Of a stretch of DNA of 64,000 bases, positions 1-11,401 are shown one piece after another. Source of the stretch: Paraphysomonas bandaiensis (lineage: Eukaryota > Chrysophyceae); assembly GCA_965644295.1 (NCBI GenBank), contig CBFFRP010000433.1, positions 124,001-188,000 on the forward strand, written 5' to 3'. The notes under the pieces are model-generated. The model had not been told where the DNA came from and searched no databases. It saw only the letters and a list, made by a program, of their open reading frames with translations. Both the position numbers and the translations under genes were made by a program. How positions within the stretch are numbered: position 1 is the first letter of the stretch; each line of letters opens with the position of its first letter.

Positions 1-2
1 GG

Positions 3-443
3 TAGAAGGGTCGGAACTTCAAGGGCAGGTACAGAAGGGCAAGGAGTTGAAGTTGGTTTGTATGTGCGATGCTGCATTGGTGGTTGCTTTTTCCGAGGGG
101 GTAGCCTCTTCTTCCTTGGCGGAGATCTCCTCTTCCTTGGTGGAGATCTCTTCTTTCTTGGTGGAAACCTCTTCTTCCTTGGTGGAAGCCTCTTCTTCCT
201 ATGAGCCGGTAAACGTTTCTTTTTTCGTTCCAGCACATGCAAAGTTCTGAGATCCCCACTGTCAGTATCATCCCTCCCCAAAGTGACAATTCGACTAGGA
301 TGTTTGGTATAATCTGAAGACAATATCAGATCTGGATTGTCATTATGAATGGAGTGCATGAGATGATGTGACTTGGTTTTTCTTACTGCGAGATCGGCTC
401 CTACTAAACAGCCCAAAATTACAAAGACCTTGAAACCTATCAT
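3..443 (-). CDS. Secreted Arg/Lys/Pro repeat protein, 3' end beyond window
   Basis: An open frame begins with ATG at 443 and stays open for 147 codons to the left edge, so the stop lies outside the window. The first 20 residues (MIGFKVFVILGCLVGADLAV) look like a signal peptide. From about residue 75 the protein contains six heptads of the form RKKRxPP, encoded by 21-bp tandem repeats at about 105-205, and then a Pro/Thr/Ser-rich stretch. The repeated RKKR sites resemble furin/Kex2 dibasic processing sites, so a precursor cleaved into short basic peptides is possible; a basic cell-wall or silica-associated protein is another option. I do not recognise the family. The secretion call rests on the hydrophobic start only. 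Confidence 0.6.
   Translation of the reverse strand, partial: MIGFKVFVILGCLVGADLAVRKTKSHHLMHSIHNDNPDLILSSDYTKHPSRIVTLGRDDTDSGDLRTLHVLERKKKRLPAHRKKRLPPRKKRFPPRKKRSPPRKRRSPPRKKRLPPRKKQPPMQHRTYKPTSTPCPSVPALEVPTLL
105..205 (-). repeat. 21-bp tandem repeat coding RKKRxPP
   Basis: About five imperfect 21-bp units inside the secreted repeat protein. The frame is kept across all units, and most differences fall at third positions or swap the x residue (L, F, S). Confidence 0.7.
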
Positions 444-810
444 GGTCACTATGATATTTAACAACAAAAACAGATGAAACAGACTTTTAAAACATATACA
501 ATTATGAAACCTGATATCACAATGATATTTACTATGGATATAATATATATTATAATGTATCATCGAACAAATCAAAAGAGTATTTGACTTATTCAATGAT
601 GCCCTGATAGCTCTTGTATATTGTTATGAGTTACAATACCCCTTATATCCATTGATACATCTTGATAGCTTTAACAATATCCATAAGCTTAACAGCTAAA
701 CATATATATGATCCCTATCAGTCCTCTCTATTATTAACTTACAAATATATGAGATATATAGATAAGGTTTGTTAAGGTACACTACATACATTATGATACA
801 TCTACTATAC
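444..810. other. AT-rich upstream region
   Basis: Very AT-rich DNA upstream of the minus-strand secreted protein gene. I see no convincing coding potential or RNA gene here. Confidence 0.5.
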
Positions 811-948
811 CGTATCGGCAGTCAGCATCTTATTTTTTCGGTAATAAAATGAAGCAAATATACTCTATATAACTGCAGTATATATATGGCTGTAATACAC
901 ATAATTGTTATCTCAATATTAGAGGCATCTTTGAAGGATGCCGATACG
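811..948 (+). mobile_element. MITE-like element, copy A
   Basis: A 138-bp element bounded by perfect 10-bp terminal inverted repeats, CGTATCGGCA at 811-820 and TGCCGATACG at 939-948. The interior matches four other copies in the window (near 16.8, 26.2, 32.5 and 43.4 kb), including a conserved TCAATATTAGAGGCATC stretch. It has no coding capacity. It lies about 370 bp upstream of the start codon of the minus-strand secreted protein gene. I could not define a target-site duplication with confidence. Confidence 0.7.
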
Positions 949-2135
949 ACTGCTGTGCTGATTTGCTGATATATGAGCCAAAAATCTTGGAATTTTGACC
1001 AATTCTATAGGAATTGGGATTTTGAGTGTATTTATCTAAATTTACATCCGGCAACGTACTGGAATTTGGACATTTTTTTCGGGGTTTTGGCATTGATAAA
1101 TAGCCTATTTTTATGTGATTTCAAAAGTTGTCAGTACAAGGTGTTGATCTTAACACTCTGCCAATGGATGCACGTAGATATCAACCGTCTGGAATATGTA
1201 AATGTATAAATTGGAATGCGAGCTATGTTGTAACGAGATCATTTCACGTGAATTGTTCGTTGTTCGATATTGGATGTTTACACATGGGTACACTCTGGTT
1301 TTGGAATGTGATACTACTACAGACGATACGGAGCTTTGACCTGAACACAATAGCCTGCTCTCTACACTTTCTAATCAACTTTTCCTGCTGAAATTTGGAA
1401 TGACGTTTTAGAAATGAAGTGCTGCTGTGACATACTCGAGCTCTTCTGTGCAACACAGAGTAAATATCGGATGACCGCAGATAATGGAGCACGGGACTCT
1501 CCCAACAGTCGTAAGGATTGTAACACAAGTAATTAAGCATTTTGAATAGTTTATTTGTAGTGATAGGAAGTTCCGGAGTGGAGCTGGCTTGCACTCTTGC
1601 TTTTTTACTATTTTATTTAAGATCATCGCAACATATTGCGTGAAGTTTATAACGTTGTTACTTCGTAATATTATATTGTATCTTAATCTTACAGTAGTTA
1701 CAGTCTTAAAAAGGGATAGAGTTTAGTATTTAATTAGAAGAGACCCTTAGATGTACGATGTAGTATATCATTATCATTGTTACTTCGGTGGGAAACTAAA
1801 TTTCAGTGTGCACAAGAAATCTTATCCCACTCACTCAGGAGAGAAAGGCGTTGAATCGATTGGTGTCGTAGAAGTTACACATCTATTAAGTGTAATTTAT
1901 TATTTCTCTCCTGTTAAGCTGGCGGTGATTGGATTGTGTTATCGCTCGAAACTGGCGAGAGATACAGTAATGATGACGAAAGTAATCTATTTAAAAATAA
2001 AACATTGCACTTTAAAATAATTAATATTACTTCCTAATATAATTTAATGAATATGAAAGTACTTCATAAATAAAGCTAATGTCATGGTCATAGATATAAT
2101 ACAGAATACAGACAAGCACTACATACTATGGGTCA
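949..2135. other. Intergenic, no supported gene
   Basis: Short open frames exist on both strands but none has a domain, a splice pattern or compositional support. An 11-bp inverted repeat, CAGGAGAGAAA near 1838 against TTTCTCTCCTG near 1910, could form a hairpin. The segment around 1070-1100 carries a CGGGGTTTTGG motif also seen near 10.73 kb. Confidence 0.4.
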
Positions 2136-2870
2136 CTACGATTCCAAAACAAAACTCTTTATCTCATCTAACTGAGGTTTCGAAATCGAATTGTTTTTCT
2201 CGAGTTTTGTCAGTATGGCTTTGCACTGTTTCTCTTTTCCTTGCTGGGACAATTTGAGAGCTTTCTTAAGGTCTTGGTGCAACTCGGTTGGAACATTAGA
2301 CAACGCATCCTGAAAAGTAATCTTCGCGGATGATTTCTTTTCACTACGCACACTCGCTATCTGAATACTACAACTTTCGGTTTCACTTAAGTCTGATTTA
2401 CATTGAGTTTCCACATCATCAGTAGCGCTGGGCCCTTCATGTAAGTTATTTCTCCGATTTGATTTGGCGCTTTCGTACATGATGGAGCAATTCAGACTAC
2501 ATGCATCAACTGTGTATTTTAACAATTCACGCGGCAACGGAGTTTTCATTCTAACATTTACGGTGTTTGGAGGGTTCCTGTTTTCCAGAATCCCCATCTC
2601 CCGAAGTCTTTTGAAGGTATACAATCGCCTATTATTTAGCGAGAACAAGTGACCATCAGCTCCAGTCAGTATCGTAATTTTGGGGAGCTGTTCGATAGTC
2701 GTTCGACCTTCTGCAATATCACGTATGGTATCCTCAATTCGACGACCGCATCCACTAAAACATGGTCTATACACAATGGTTCAGGTGAATCTAGGGGCAT
2801 ATGGCTAACATTACCTTATTTTAGAGTGTGTGAAACGCACTGTGATGGGGTCAATGTCTACAAAGCTCAT
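2136..2870 (-). CDS. ParB/sulfiredoxin-like domain protein
   Basis: Two exons, complement(2136..2766, 2815..2870), separated by a 48-bp GT-AG intron (2767-2814), give 228 residues. Splicing joins the start (MSFVDIDPITVRFTHSKIR) to PCFSGCGRRIEDT in phase, restoring the block RFTHSKIRPCFSGCGR. It is followed by ITILTGADGHLFSLNNRRL and a KTPLPRELLKYT segment. This FTHSxIRPxFSGCG...FSLNNRRLY pattern is what I recall from a conserved but uncharacterised eukaryotic family related to the ParB/sulfiredoxin fold. The C-terminal part (about 110-228) is low-complexity followed by a helical, lysine-rich tail. The biochemical role is unknown. Confidence 0.75.
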
Positions 2871-3392
2871 TTTATACTACCTAAACGTTGTGCTTAATCT
2901 TTGGATGTTATTCTCAATTCTTGTGATACCGTTTGCTATGTACCACTGATTGTCAACCAATTTATTAGAGGGATTACATGGTTGCATCTGCCTGTCCAGT
3001 AAAGCAACTGACGGACCGTGTATGGCCAAAGGATATACTATATCGATTTGTGATTGGTTGAGTAGTTTTCTGGAGGACAGAGAGAGTACTGTAGCGCAGT
3101 TCTAGCTACAGACATGGTAATTTGCCGGATATTTTCATACATTATCAAGAAATACCAACTCTTCATATCAAAAAATCTACAATATCTATTTTTCAGGCCT
3201 CAAAAATAAAGAAAATCCGTAACATCTGGTACGAATCGTAGTATGGAACGGGACTTTTTCATATGTGTGGAATATCTTACATATGGGACCATATCAGATC
3301 AAATGGTTAAAGAAACCATTAGAATAACACTCATATTAAGATTAGTTTCTTTGTAGTTTTCATTTCTTTTGTATCAGATAGAGAGTAAAGAG
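2871..3392. other. Divergent intergenic region
   Basis: Spacer between the start of the minus-strand ParB-like gene (2870) and the plus-strand DUF1275 gene (3393). It probably holds both promoters. I see no clear motif or RNA gene. Confidence 0.4.
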
Positions 3393-4629
3393 ATGAATGA
3401 TTCAATTGACTCAACACCGAGAATGAATCCTTTACAAAGAGGTATCGACATGGAAAAAATTAAACACACTGCAGAGATGTCAACAAGAAAATTAAAAGAG
3501 AATGCAGAAATGTCGAAAAAGAAATTAAAAGAGAATGCAGAAATGTCGAAAAAGAAATTAAAAGAGCTCAGAGACGTCCAAAAGATGAGTATGTATCTCA
3601 GAGCTCCTCCAGTCCCGAAGAATCAACCTGCACTGAGTGAGCGTAAGCAATCAGAATTCATTGCAATTATAGTCGGAGGAACTTTATTGACTATAAATGC
3701 GGGGTTTATTAATGCGGTCACTCTGCTCTACTCGGGTTTAACTACTTCACATGTGACGGGCACATTCACTAAGACTGCTGTATTTGCCGAAACGGGCCAG
3801 ACAAAGATGTTTTTCGAGTTTTTCTTTGTGATACCTTTTTTTATGTTTGGGAGCTTTCTAACATCTCTACTCGTTTCTTATCAAACATTTTACATGGGTA
3901 GAGCATACAATAAAGTGTTTCTTTTGGGTACGTTTTTCTTATTGATATCGTGTCTTTTTGGAATGTACCTACCAGAGCATCAAATTTATACATACTTTGT
4001 TGCAATTGCATGCGGAATGCAGGTGAACTATCATACTTTAGTATTCACTTATGTTAACCGTTGTATATTTATAGAATGCTATGACAACCAACTACAGTGG
4101 TAGTGTCTTACGTACGACTCACATGACTGGAATGGCAACGGATGTGGGAATCGTACTCGGAAAAGTTGCTAAGGGGCAGTACAAAGATGCCTGGAAGTTG
4201 AAGCTTTTTATACCAATGATGATAGGATTTTTTTGTGGTGGTCTGCTTGGAGCAAAGGCGGTTCGTGACCATGGCCCATCGGCATTACTCTTGAATGTGG
4301 CAATATTCGGTGGTACCGGACTGCTATATGCTCTTTATGTGTCGACGTACCATAGAATATCTTTTATGCAAGCTCTGCTGTCATCACAAGATTTGAAACC
4401 TGCTACGGAGCCTACTGCTGTTCCAACTGGAAGTGTGGCATTACCGCAACAGGATATCGAGGCTGGGTTTGACCACGACGACGAGCTTGACGAGGACGAT
4501 GCTGACATAAGTTTGCATGATGATCTCAATCATTATATTGAAAGTGATCATGGTAGTGAAGGTGATGAAGAGCTCAAGATTGAGCATGGAGATAATCAGT
4601 TATTAATTACAGGAATTCAGAGTTTGTAG
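3393..4629 (+). CDS. DUF1275 (YoaK-like) membrane protein
   Basis: Two exons, 3393..4022 and 4075..4629, with a 52-bp intron, encode 394 residues. The frame is open 24 bp further upstream, but only from TTG, so the ATG at 3393 is chosen. Residues about 20-70 are basic and helical with 11-residue repeats (NAEMSKKKLKE). The membrane region then shows two DUF1275 signatures: NAGFINAVTLLY with TTSHVTGT, and after splicing NYSGSVLRTTHMTGMATDVG. About six hydrophobic segments are visible. The tail after about residue 315 is acidic (DDELDEDDAD). DUF1275 proteins are multi-pass membrane proteins of unknown transport role, common in bacteria and present in several algae and fungi. Confidence 0.85.
3494..3569 (+). 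repeat. 33-bp tandem repeat, 11-residue basic unit
   Basis: Two nearly identical 33-bp units, with a diverged third just upstream, encode NAEMSKKKLKE-type repeats in the cytosolic N-terminus of the DUF1275 protein. Confidence 0.75.
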
Positions 4630-5581
4630 ATCACAGTAAGAAATATACCAAGTAGCTCTATTGTTGCTCTAATTCCGATGGAAAGGGCACTGTTACACAG
4701 AATTGTTTTTTGATTTCATATTTAAAGTATTATGTAGTATGTGCAATAGATTTATTTGTTAATATTGACATACTAATCAATTTGTAGTTTACTTAAGTGT
4801 CTGTCATTAGCTTATTTCGCATGGTACTATAGAGAGGAATTTCAATGACGACTTACTGTACATACTACAGCATTGACAAAGTATCAAGTGTAATACTATA
4901 TTTGCTTTTAGATATATTTAGTTTTAATTATAATTTTATATTTCTAATTCAACGATAGAAATGTCGAATAAACAACCCCTAAACCTCAAGATGTAAACCT
5001 GCTTAAAACTGAAAAAAGGAATATGCCACTGGTTCTGCATCATTGTAGTCTCTCCAATACATGCACAATGCACACCATCGTTACCAGAGATAAGCGTATC
5101 GCTAAATGTTGCGTCGATTCTTGTGATGCGGCACTTTGTGAATCAGGGCACTGAATTGATTGATTCAACAATAGAGGTTAGAATTCTAGCCTAAATATCG
5201 AAGTTATTCTACATGTTTCAGTTGATTGAGGGAGTGATCAGAATCTATTTGTAACTACCTACAGATCCGCAATATTAGTCGCCAATACTAGTTGAGCACA
5301 CAAACAACAATTGCAACAGAAATAGCAATAGGGATGTCAGCAGTACGAGCTGTATTTACATTTTACTGAAATGAGAAAAGTCTCTGAATGATATAGTAAA
5401 AACTGCAAGCATATGAAAATAACCTACAGCAGCATACCAGTGCAGTAAAATATACATAACGTAATATCCAAAATGTTATCAACTCTTTAATAAATAATGA
5501 AAAATATGTGCAAATGAGAATAACAACTGCGGTTTTCTCTTAAAGTAGTAAGAAAAAGCTACGACACAATACAGCTATCCA
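4630..5581. other. Intergenic, no supported gene
   Basis: Region between the 3' ends of two convergent genes. An AATAAA-like sequence lies near 4967. No coding region, RNA gene or repeat copy was recognised. Confidence 0.4.
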
Positions 5582-5908
5582 TCAAAAGTGAACCCCACCC
5601 GTTACACTTATCACACCTGTAGTATTGTGCTTGTGCACTATGTACTCCTGCGGGCCTTGTAAATTCCCTACCACACCCACGACACACTGTGTATACTTAT
5701 CAGACACCAACTCTACAACATCTACATTTCTATACTTACCTCCTACACGACTTTCCTCTACCTGGGCAGTAGGATAAGCATGCGGAACACTCTCCCCTGT
5801 ATCTGTGTTACTAGATGTACCACTGTTCTCATATTGACTGGATGTATTCGATACAGGGGTGGCTGTTACATACACTGGATCAGATGTTTCACTTGTACTT
5901 TTACTCAT
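5582..5908 (-). CDS. Small hypothetical protein
   Basis: A single open frame from ATG (5908) to stop codes 108 residues. The first half is rich in Ser, Thr, Asn and Glu. The second half (KYRNVDVVELVSDKYTQ..., VVGNLQGPQEYIVHKH...) looks like a compact beta-rich segment. There is no signal peptide or membrane helix. I do not recognise the family. Its reality rests on a normal ATG, an ordered C-terminal half and position between genes, so it may be spurious. Confidence 0.4.
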   Translation of the reverse strand: MSKSTSETSDPVYVTATPVSNTSSQYENSGTSSNTDTGESVPHAYPTAQVEESRVGGKYRNVDVVELVSDKYTQCVVGVVGNLQGPQEYIVHKHNTTGVISVTGGVHF

Positions 5909-6545
5909 AATGTGTAAACTTATAAGTCTTCAAATCCTTTTATTAAAGTTGATATATTTGTCTTGTGGAGATATAAGAATGTTTAAGAAGTTGTGGTCTT
6001 ATTCACAGTCATGTAAGTAGTATTGAAATATTATGTTGGATTGTTCTGTTTAAGACATAAAGTTCTCTAGTGTTTCTATCTGTCATAATAGCGTAAAATT
6101 TCATATAGTAAATATGTTTTTACAGAAAATTCCATACTCTGACAGAATATTCGCCATAATTTGTGACAAAATTCCTGGTTTTCAAGAGCCACACCACAAA
6201 GAATATTGGATATATGACTTTTTTTGGCTATTAAAAAACGAAACCACACTCTTTCGGTACTGTACTCTGTACAAAGTACACGTACACATACAGCAGTATA
6301 TGACATCTAGACATTCCTGCTTAGATCCTCAAAGAAAATTCGTGTCAGCGAAATTTCCGTGTATAGTACGTACACCTGCAGTATATGTACAGAGTAAGTT
6401 GTCAAAGAAAGGAAGTGTTAACAGATGTATGTTTTCAATAGGAAATACTCACATCATGAGTCAACACAAGAGTTCATAGTATAATATCATCATATAAGAT
6501 CATCATATAAGATTAAAAGTATTATATATTATTTCAAATATAAAT
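5909..6545. other. Intergenic with promoter-like motif
   Basis: The open frames here are composed of AT-rich sequence with no recognisable protein. The ATACAGCAGTATA motif at 6288-6300 lies about 245 bp upstream of the next gene. Confidence 0.4.
6288..6300 (+). promoter_or_regulatory. ACAGCAGTA-type upstream motif
   Basis: ATACAGCAGTATA, 246 bp upstream of the ATG at 6546. The same core recurs upstream of many genes in this window, in either orientation. A role is inferred from position only. Confidence 0.35.
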
Positions 6546-8202
6546 ATGAGTAACAAAGAAGAAGAAAATCATAATATATCATCATCACATATTCATGATC
6601 ATGATCATCATATCGAAGAGGAGTTTGAGGTAATACAAAAAGAACAACATGAAATAGCATCTCAGGTAATATATTCATATTTTACAATTAATTATCATGT
6701 TATTTACCTGTTTTATCATAGCTCTCACGATTATCTGAACTTGTTCAATCGGAATTTACAAAACTGGACCATAAGATTGACGCTGTATGCGAAACGGTAG
6801 AATGTTCCGTCAATATGTTTATATATATCCATATTTAAACGACAGTGTATTTAGGTGTCTCAAGCTACCTCTGTGCTGAATACTATATTAGAGGGTGGAA
6901 ATGAATGTCCAAAGCTTTTTGTTGTAGTACCTATTTCTAAGAAAGCATCCTTACGTGGAGATAAGGGCGCACTACATCAGTGGTACGAAGCCGTCAATTT
7001 GATGTTCAGTGACCCTGGGTTGCTGTTTTGTGATCAGCACAGTGTGAGAATCTACCCTCTATGTGCCTATAGCATGGAACCTGTAGGTTCTGGTGTTGAG
7101 CTACTTCACCCATCCGAACATATACAGGAAATGTCGTTTGCGCTGCAGATGACTGCTGCCGTCCTCAGCTCAGTTGCGCTTTCAAGCTACCCCTTGTCGG
7201 CTGTGTTACCAGGGTTCGATGCATCTATTCAAGCCTCACTGAGATACGTGACGTCGTTACGAGCATCGCTGTGCCTAGTTTCAACCGGTGAGCAACTGCC
7301 CTGCTCGACATCGATATATTTATGTACTATACGCCTGACAGTATCTGTAAATCTGTGTTTTATGTAAGTATCATATAGGTTCGAATACAGGCGAAACTTC
7401 TGAAGTACAGTCGTTGAGTTTGAGTGACACCCAGCAATCTATATTCTCCACTCTGGAAAATGCTGCCTCTGAGGGCAAGGACTTGCGGAAAGAACTGCAG
7501 GCGATGGATCCATCGGTTCTATCGTCTATCAAGCCTGTTGCCAACGCCTCTTACGCCCGATTGAGGAGTATCTTGGAGCACGCCGATCCTGGGCTGAGTA
7601 GTTTAAGGGAGCTTATGTGCCCCTCGGCGAATATGAGTAGCGGTGAAGTGCAGTGGGTTAAGCTTGAGCACGCAGAAGCATGGCGCACTGCGAGGGTGAC
7701 CGGATCGAATGTACCTGTTACTGCACCACGTGCATCATATCAACCTGGGGTACATACTCATGAACAAGAACTTCCTTCTTGTTCTCCAGGTGCTTGTCGA
7801 AATTCATCGCCTGAGTCGTCACCCTCCCAGCCACAGGATGCGGTCCCCCTCAGTCATTGGGTTCTTGTGCAACACCCGCAAGTATCCCCACGTGATTGTG
7901 AAGATGTAGAATCCCTATCTAATTGGCTGCACACGGAGGCAGGACTGCTTCATTCAACAGCTGATACATTAGCTATTGCGCTGGTACTGGACAATTGCCC
8001 TCACTCTGACCGGTTGCGTACTCGGTTATATCAACACCCCAGGTTTGTATTTCCAATGAGGGTGAATGTTTGTATTTTAAATTTACTTTTTAGGTATTTG
8101 ATTAGCCTCGGTGTATGCTATGAGGACGAAGAGGACATCAAGAAGGCCTTACGCAGAAGCGCTGACAAGTACTCCAACCGGACATGGTGCACTGTGTCTT
8201 AA
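6546..8202 (+). CDS. Uncharacterised five-exon protein with LFVVVP module
   Basis: Exons 6546..6665, 6722..6796, 6855..7287, 7379..8042 and 8094..8202 join in phase to give 466 residues; the introns are 51-91 bp. The N-terminus is acidic and His-rich, followed by a heptad-like helical segment (about 30-75). Residues 80-170 carry CPKLFVVVPISKK, then LLFCDQHSVRIYPLCAYS and a helical block. This pattern resembles the 'P-x-LFxVLP ... LYFLCE' module of large uncharacterised proteins in fungi and protists; that resemblance is from memory and weak. Residues 210-400 are helical with a Ser/Pro-rich break. No catalytic motif is visible. Confidence 0.75.
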
Positions 8203-9118
8203 GACGTGTTTTCTTGATATGATTCCCACATTTTGTGACCCGGATCCTGTGTTTAGTGTGAAACTCGGTAATTATGCTCTGGTCTTCTGTCCTGGCTAGA
8301 ATGTTCATATATCGCTGAATTTTGTATTATTATTCTAAAGCGTCGAGAATCAATATTGATTGCTGCGGTAATGCAATTACGTAAATTATATTGTTAATAG
8401 TTGTGTGAAAATACAAAGTCATGATGGGTCTAGTCATCCATTCCAAAATTTAATAAAATGTAATTATTTTCGTACGATAAAGATTTATTTCTACAGTCCA
8501 CCCGCCACAACTTCTATTAATGGGGGAGTGCTATGGAAACCTTATCAGCATGGTCGTTGTACTGTGTAAGTTCATGTCAATCTGAGATCGTATGACAATG
8601 ATTGGTAGTTGGGATAACATGCGAATGGCAATGAATGGTAATTGAGATTAATTATAATTAGTTAATAATTCATAATACAATTGATTTACAATTCAAACAC
8701 TGGGTGTATATTAAATTCAGTTAATTAGCCAGACATTAGTCTTTACCATATAATTATGTCAGAATATGATAATAGTTAACAGCTAGTATAACATGGTTAG
8801 CAGTTATAAACAGATATTCCTTAAAAGGGTCAACATTCCTTAAAATGTTTCTTGATTGAGCGCAATTAGAAGTAGATACGGTCATTACAATGATTAAAAA
8901 CCGCGGAATACAGCGTGACAAGAACATGACTTGGACTAACAGCTGTCGTAGAATTGACTTCACTCACTAGAACTCAATACTATTGAAAAACTTGGAATTA
9001 TACTGTTACTACTTCAAATCGCATTTGTCTATATAATCGATTAATAGTAGTTAATACTCTCCATTATATATACATCTATCGTAACTGGTAGTACTCATAT
9101 AAAATCGTGTTAGGCCGA
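8203..9118. other. Intergenic between convergent genes
   Basis: AT-rich spacer between the 3' ends of the LFVVVP gene and the DnaJ gene. I see nothing further that can be supported. Confidence 0.4.
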
Positions 9119-10373
9119 TTAAGATGGAGAACGTAATACATCCGCAATTCGCTGGCGCTGACTTTGTGTAAGGTCTGGGAATTTGATGTCGAACTTAACG
9201 ATCAAATTTCCTCTTGTGTGTTTCTGCACATAGAGAACACGTGTCAGTACAATTAATATACGGGCACATCAGCAAATACCTTTTGATTAGGCATGCCTTC
9301 ACCAGGAATAACTTTCACAAAATCAGGCTTGACGTGTGGCTCACTGATTCGCAGTATGCGGTCATCAAGTGTTCGTACACTAGTGTTGACACCACAGAGT
9401 GCCTGCTCCAGTGTAACAGGGCACTAGACAGAAAAGTTAGGTTACTAGTAATTCAAAAATGTAATACAAATCACACATAGAGAATAATTGGCGGATAAAA
9501 CAACAGTATGGTAACTTACATGGTAAATAAGGTCGTCTTTGTCCCTCGTGAAGTACTCATGTGGTCTCGCTTGTATAACGAACACAATGTCCGCCGGCGC
9601 AATGCCTGGAAGCTCATCTCCGGCCCGTTCAAACGTTATACGGGTGCCATCTTTCCATCCTGGCTTGATTTTAATTTCCTTGTCCACTGCAACTTGCATA
9701 ATTTTCCCAGTTGAATCATCTGCCACCTTTTTAGTAATTCGAACTTTCTTCAATTTACCCGTGTAAAGATCATCAAGATTGACCAATAGGTTGTGGACGA
9801 TTGGTTCCGTTTTTCGTTCTCTACTCGGCCTGCTCCCACTCATGGAATGCATGCCACCCATTCCACCGAATGGCATACCACCAAATCCACCCATATCATC
9901 GGAAAACCCTCCACCTGCCCTGAAGGGGTCGGATGTGCCGAAAAATCGACTGAATATATCATCTGCATTGCTTTGAGAGAAATGGAAGGTATGCCCTCCT
10001 CCTCCACCACCCATATTACTGAAATGGAATCCACCGGGCATACCACCGGGCATACCCCCGCTTCCTTCTCCTCCACCACCTCCTCCTGCTCCCATCTTAA
10101 GTCCCTCCTCACCATACTGGTCATAGATTTGCTTCTTCTCAGGATCTGTCAAGACATCAAATGCTTCACCTATCTCTTGAAATTTAGCTTGTGCTACATC
10201 TTGATTATCTGGGTTTTTATCTGTTAACATGAATCAATAATCTATTAGTCATATGGGAGTATATAACTCTTACCTGGGTGCCATTTTAAGGCTAGTTTCT
10301 TATAAGCTTTCTTGATCTCTGCCTCAGTAGCTTTCCGAGATACACCAAGTATACTATAATAATCTTTTCCCAT
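9119..10373 (-). CDS. Class B (type II) DnaJ/Hsp40 co-chaperone
   Basis: Four exons, complement(9119..9223, 9280..9423, 9520..10220, 10274..10373), give 349 residues. Residues 1-70 form the J domain, with the HPD motif created across the first splice junction (CAC CCA G|AT). A long Gly/Phe-rich region (about 75-150: [25 protein letters not shown]) follows, and then two C-terminal substrate-binding domains. There is no CxxCxGxG zinc finger, which places it with Sis1/DNAJB1 rather than Ydj1. The role is to stimulate the Hsp70 ATPase and deliver unfolded clients. There is no signal peptide or EEVD-type tail, so it is probably cytosolic or nuclear. Confidence 0.93.
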
Positions 10374-11401
10374 TATTAGTTTACTTAAATATTATAAATC
10401 TGTTGGTTGATTATATATGAAACTTATGCATATATTGTAATGGTATAGAATTGATATTGATATTGAAGTATGTATAGAAGTCAAAGAAGCCTTCTGCAAC
10501 CTCATTTTCTTTATATATGATGTGGTCGGAATTAGAAAAAGGATTCTAGAAGCATGACCGAAAAAGTGTTGCTGTGTAGGTTGGGAATTCCAACGCACAG
10601 TTAGTTGTGCAGCAGTACATACAATATGATGATGATAAAAATCTGCTATTTTCAACAAATGTCTCCATACACAAAAGTCACCCAAAATAGGGGCTTTTTA
10701 TTAAAAACTGAAAGTTTATATAATCGGGGGTTTTGGCTTAAAATCCCCGTACAAAGCCTATTTCCTACTTTCATTTCCCATAACGGACATTTTTACCATA
10801 CCTCATTGACGATATTTCCTTATTTTATATAAAAAAACAGTAATTTATTAAATCGTCTGGTCTGTCCCATTTATCCAGTGCGTTGTCCACAGTGGGACAC
10901 ACCTTAAAGAGATAGCTATCTATGATACGTTGCTTCAAATCAATCTCTATGTGAAAGCACTCATCGAAACTATTGCTGAAATATTTTATGTGTCACATCG
11001 TAATCCTCCAATGATTTTCTCAGTGCTGTAGATATGGTTGCAGGTAGTGTTCCCTCTAAAAGTAATACGATATTCTATGATCCAGTAGACGATAGGCTCT
11101 AGCAGCATTCTGCAACTCCTCAGGTTAACTACCGTAATACTACAACATAATAGTTATTCAGCCTCATCGAAATGGCTGAAATGATTTGACATACCACGTC
11201 TAGTACACCTTCTTCCTAAATAGAGTAAACCTATGACGAGGTTGTGAGCATTCACCCAGTTTAATAACAATTAACTCGTACATCTCGCTCATATTCATTT
11301 GTATAAAAGAACATCGTTGATGTATATAATACCTCTAAGTATGTATGAACAGGATAAAGTTGAACTTAATAAACTCGAAATAAATTAGTAATAGACTACA
11401 A
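10374..11401. other. Intergenic upstream of DnaJ
   Basis: No supported gene. GTGCAGCAGTACAT at 10607-10620 matches the recurrent upstream motif, about 235 bp upstream of the DnaJ start. A near-perfect hairpin (CGGGGGTTTT / AAAATCCCCG, 5-nt loop) lies at about 10724-10748. Confidence 0.4.
11394..11401 (+). repeat. Target-site duplication, left copy
   Basis: GACTACAA, repeated exactly at 12204-12211 on the other side of hAT element 1. Confidence 0.85.

Noticed and set aside
1751-2020. 89-codon frame between the repeat element and the ParB-like gene
   Set aside because: No recognisable motif, and a short hairpin accounts for part of it. Evidence is too thin for a gene.
6114-6479. 121-codon frame upstream of the LFVVVP gene
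   Set aside because: It spans the promoter-like motif and AT-rich DNA. The residue pattern is not protein-like and no splice partner was found.
9779-10227. Open frames opposite the DnaJ Gly/Phe region
   Set aside because: They mirror the Gly/Pro-rich coding strand. The minus-strand DnaJ model explains the region fully.
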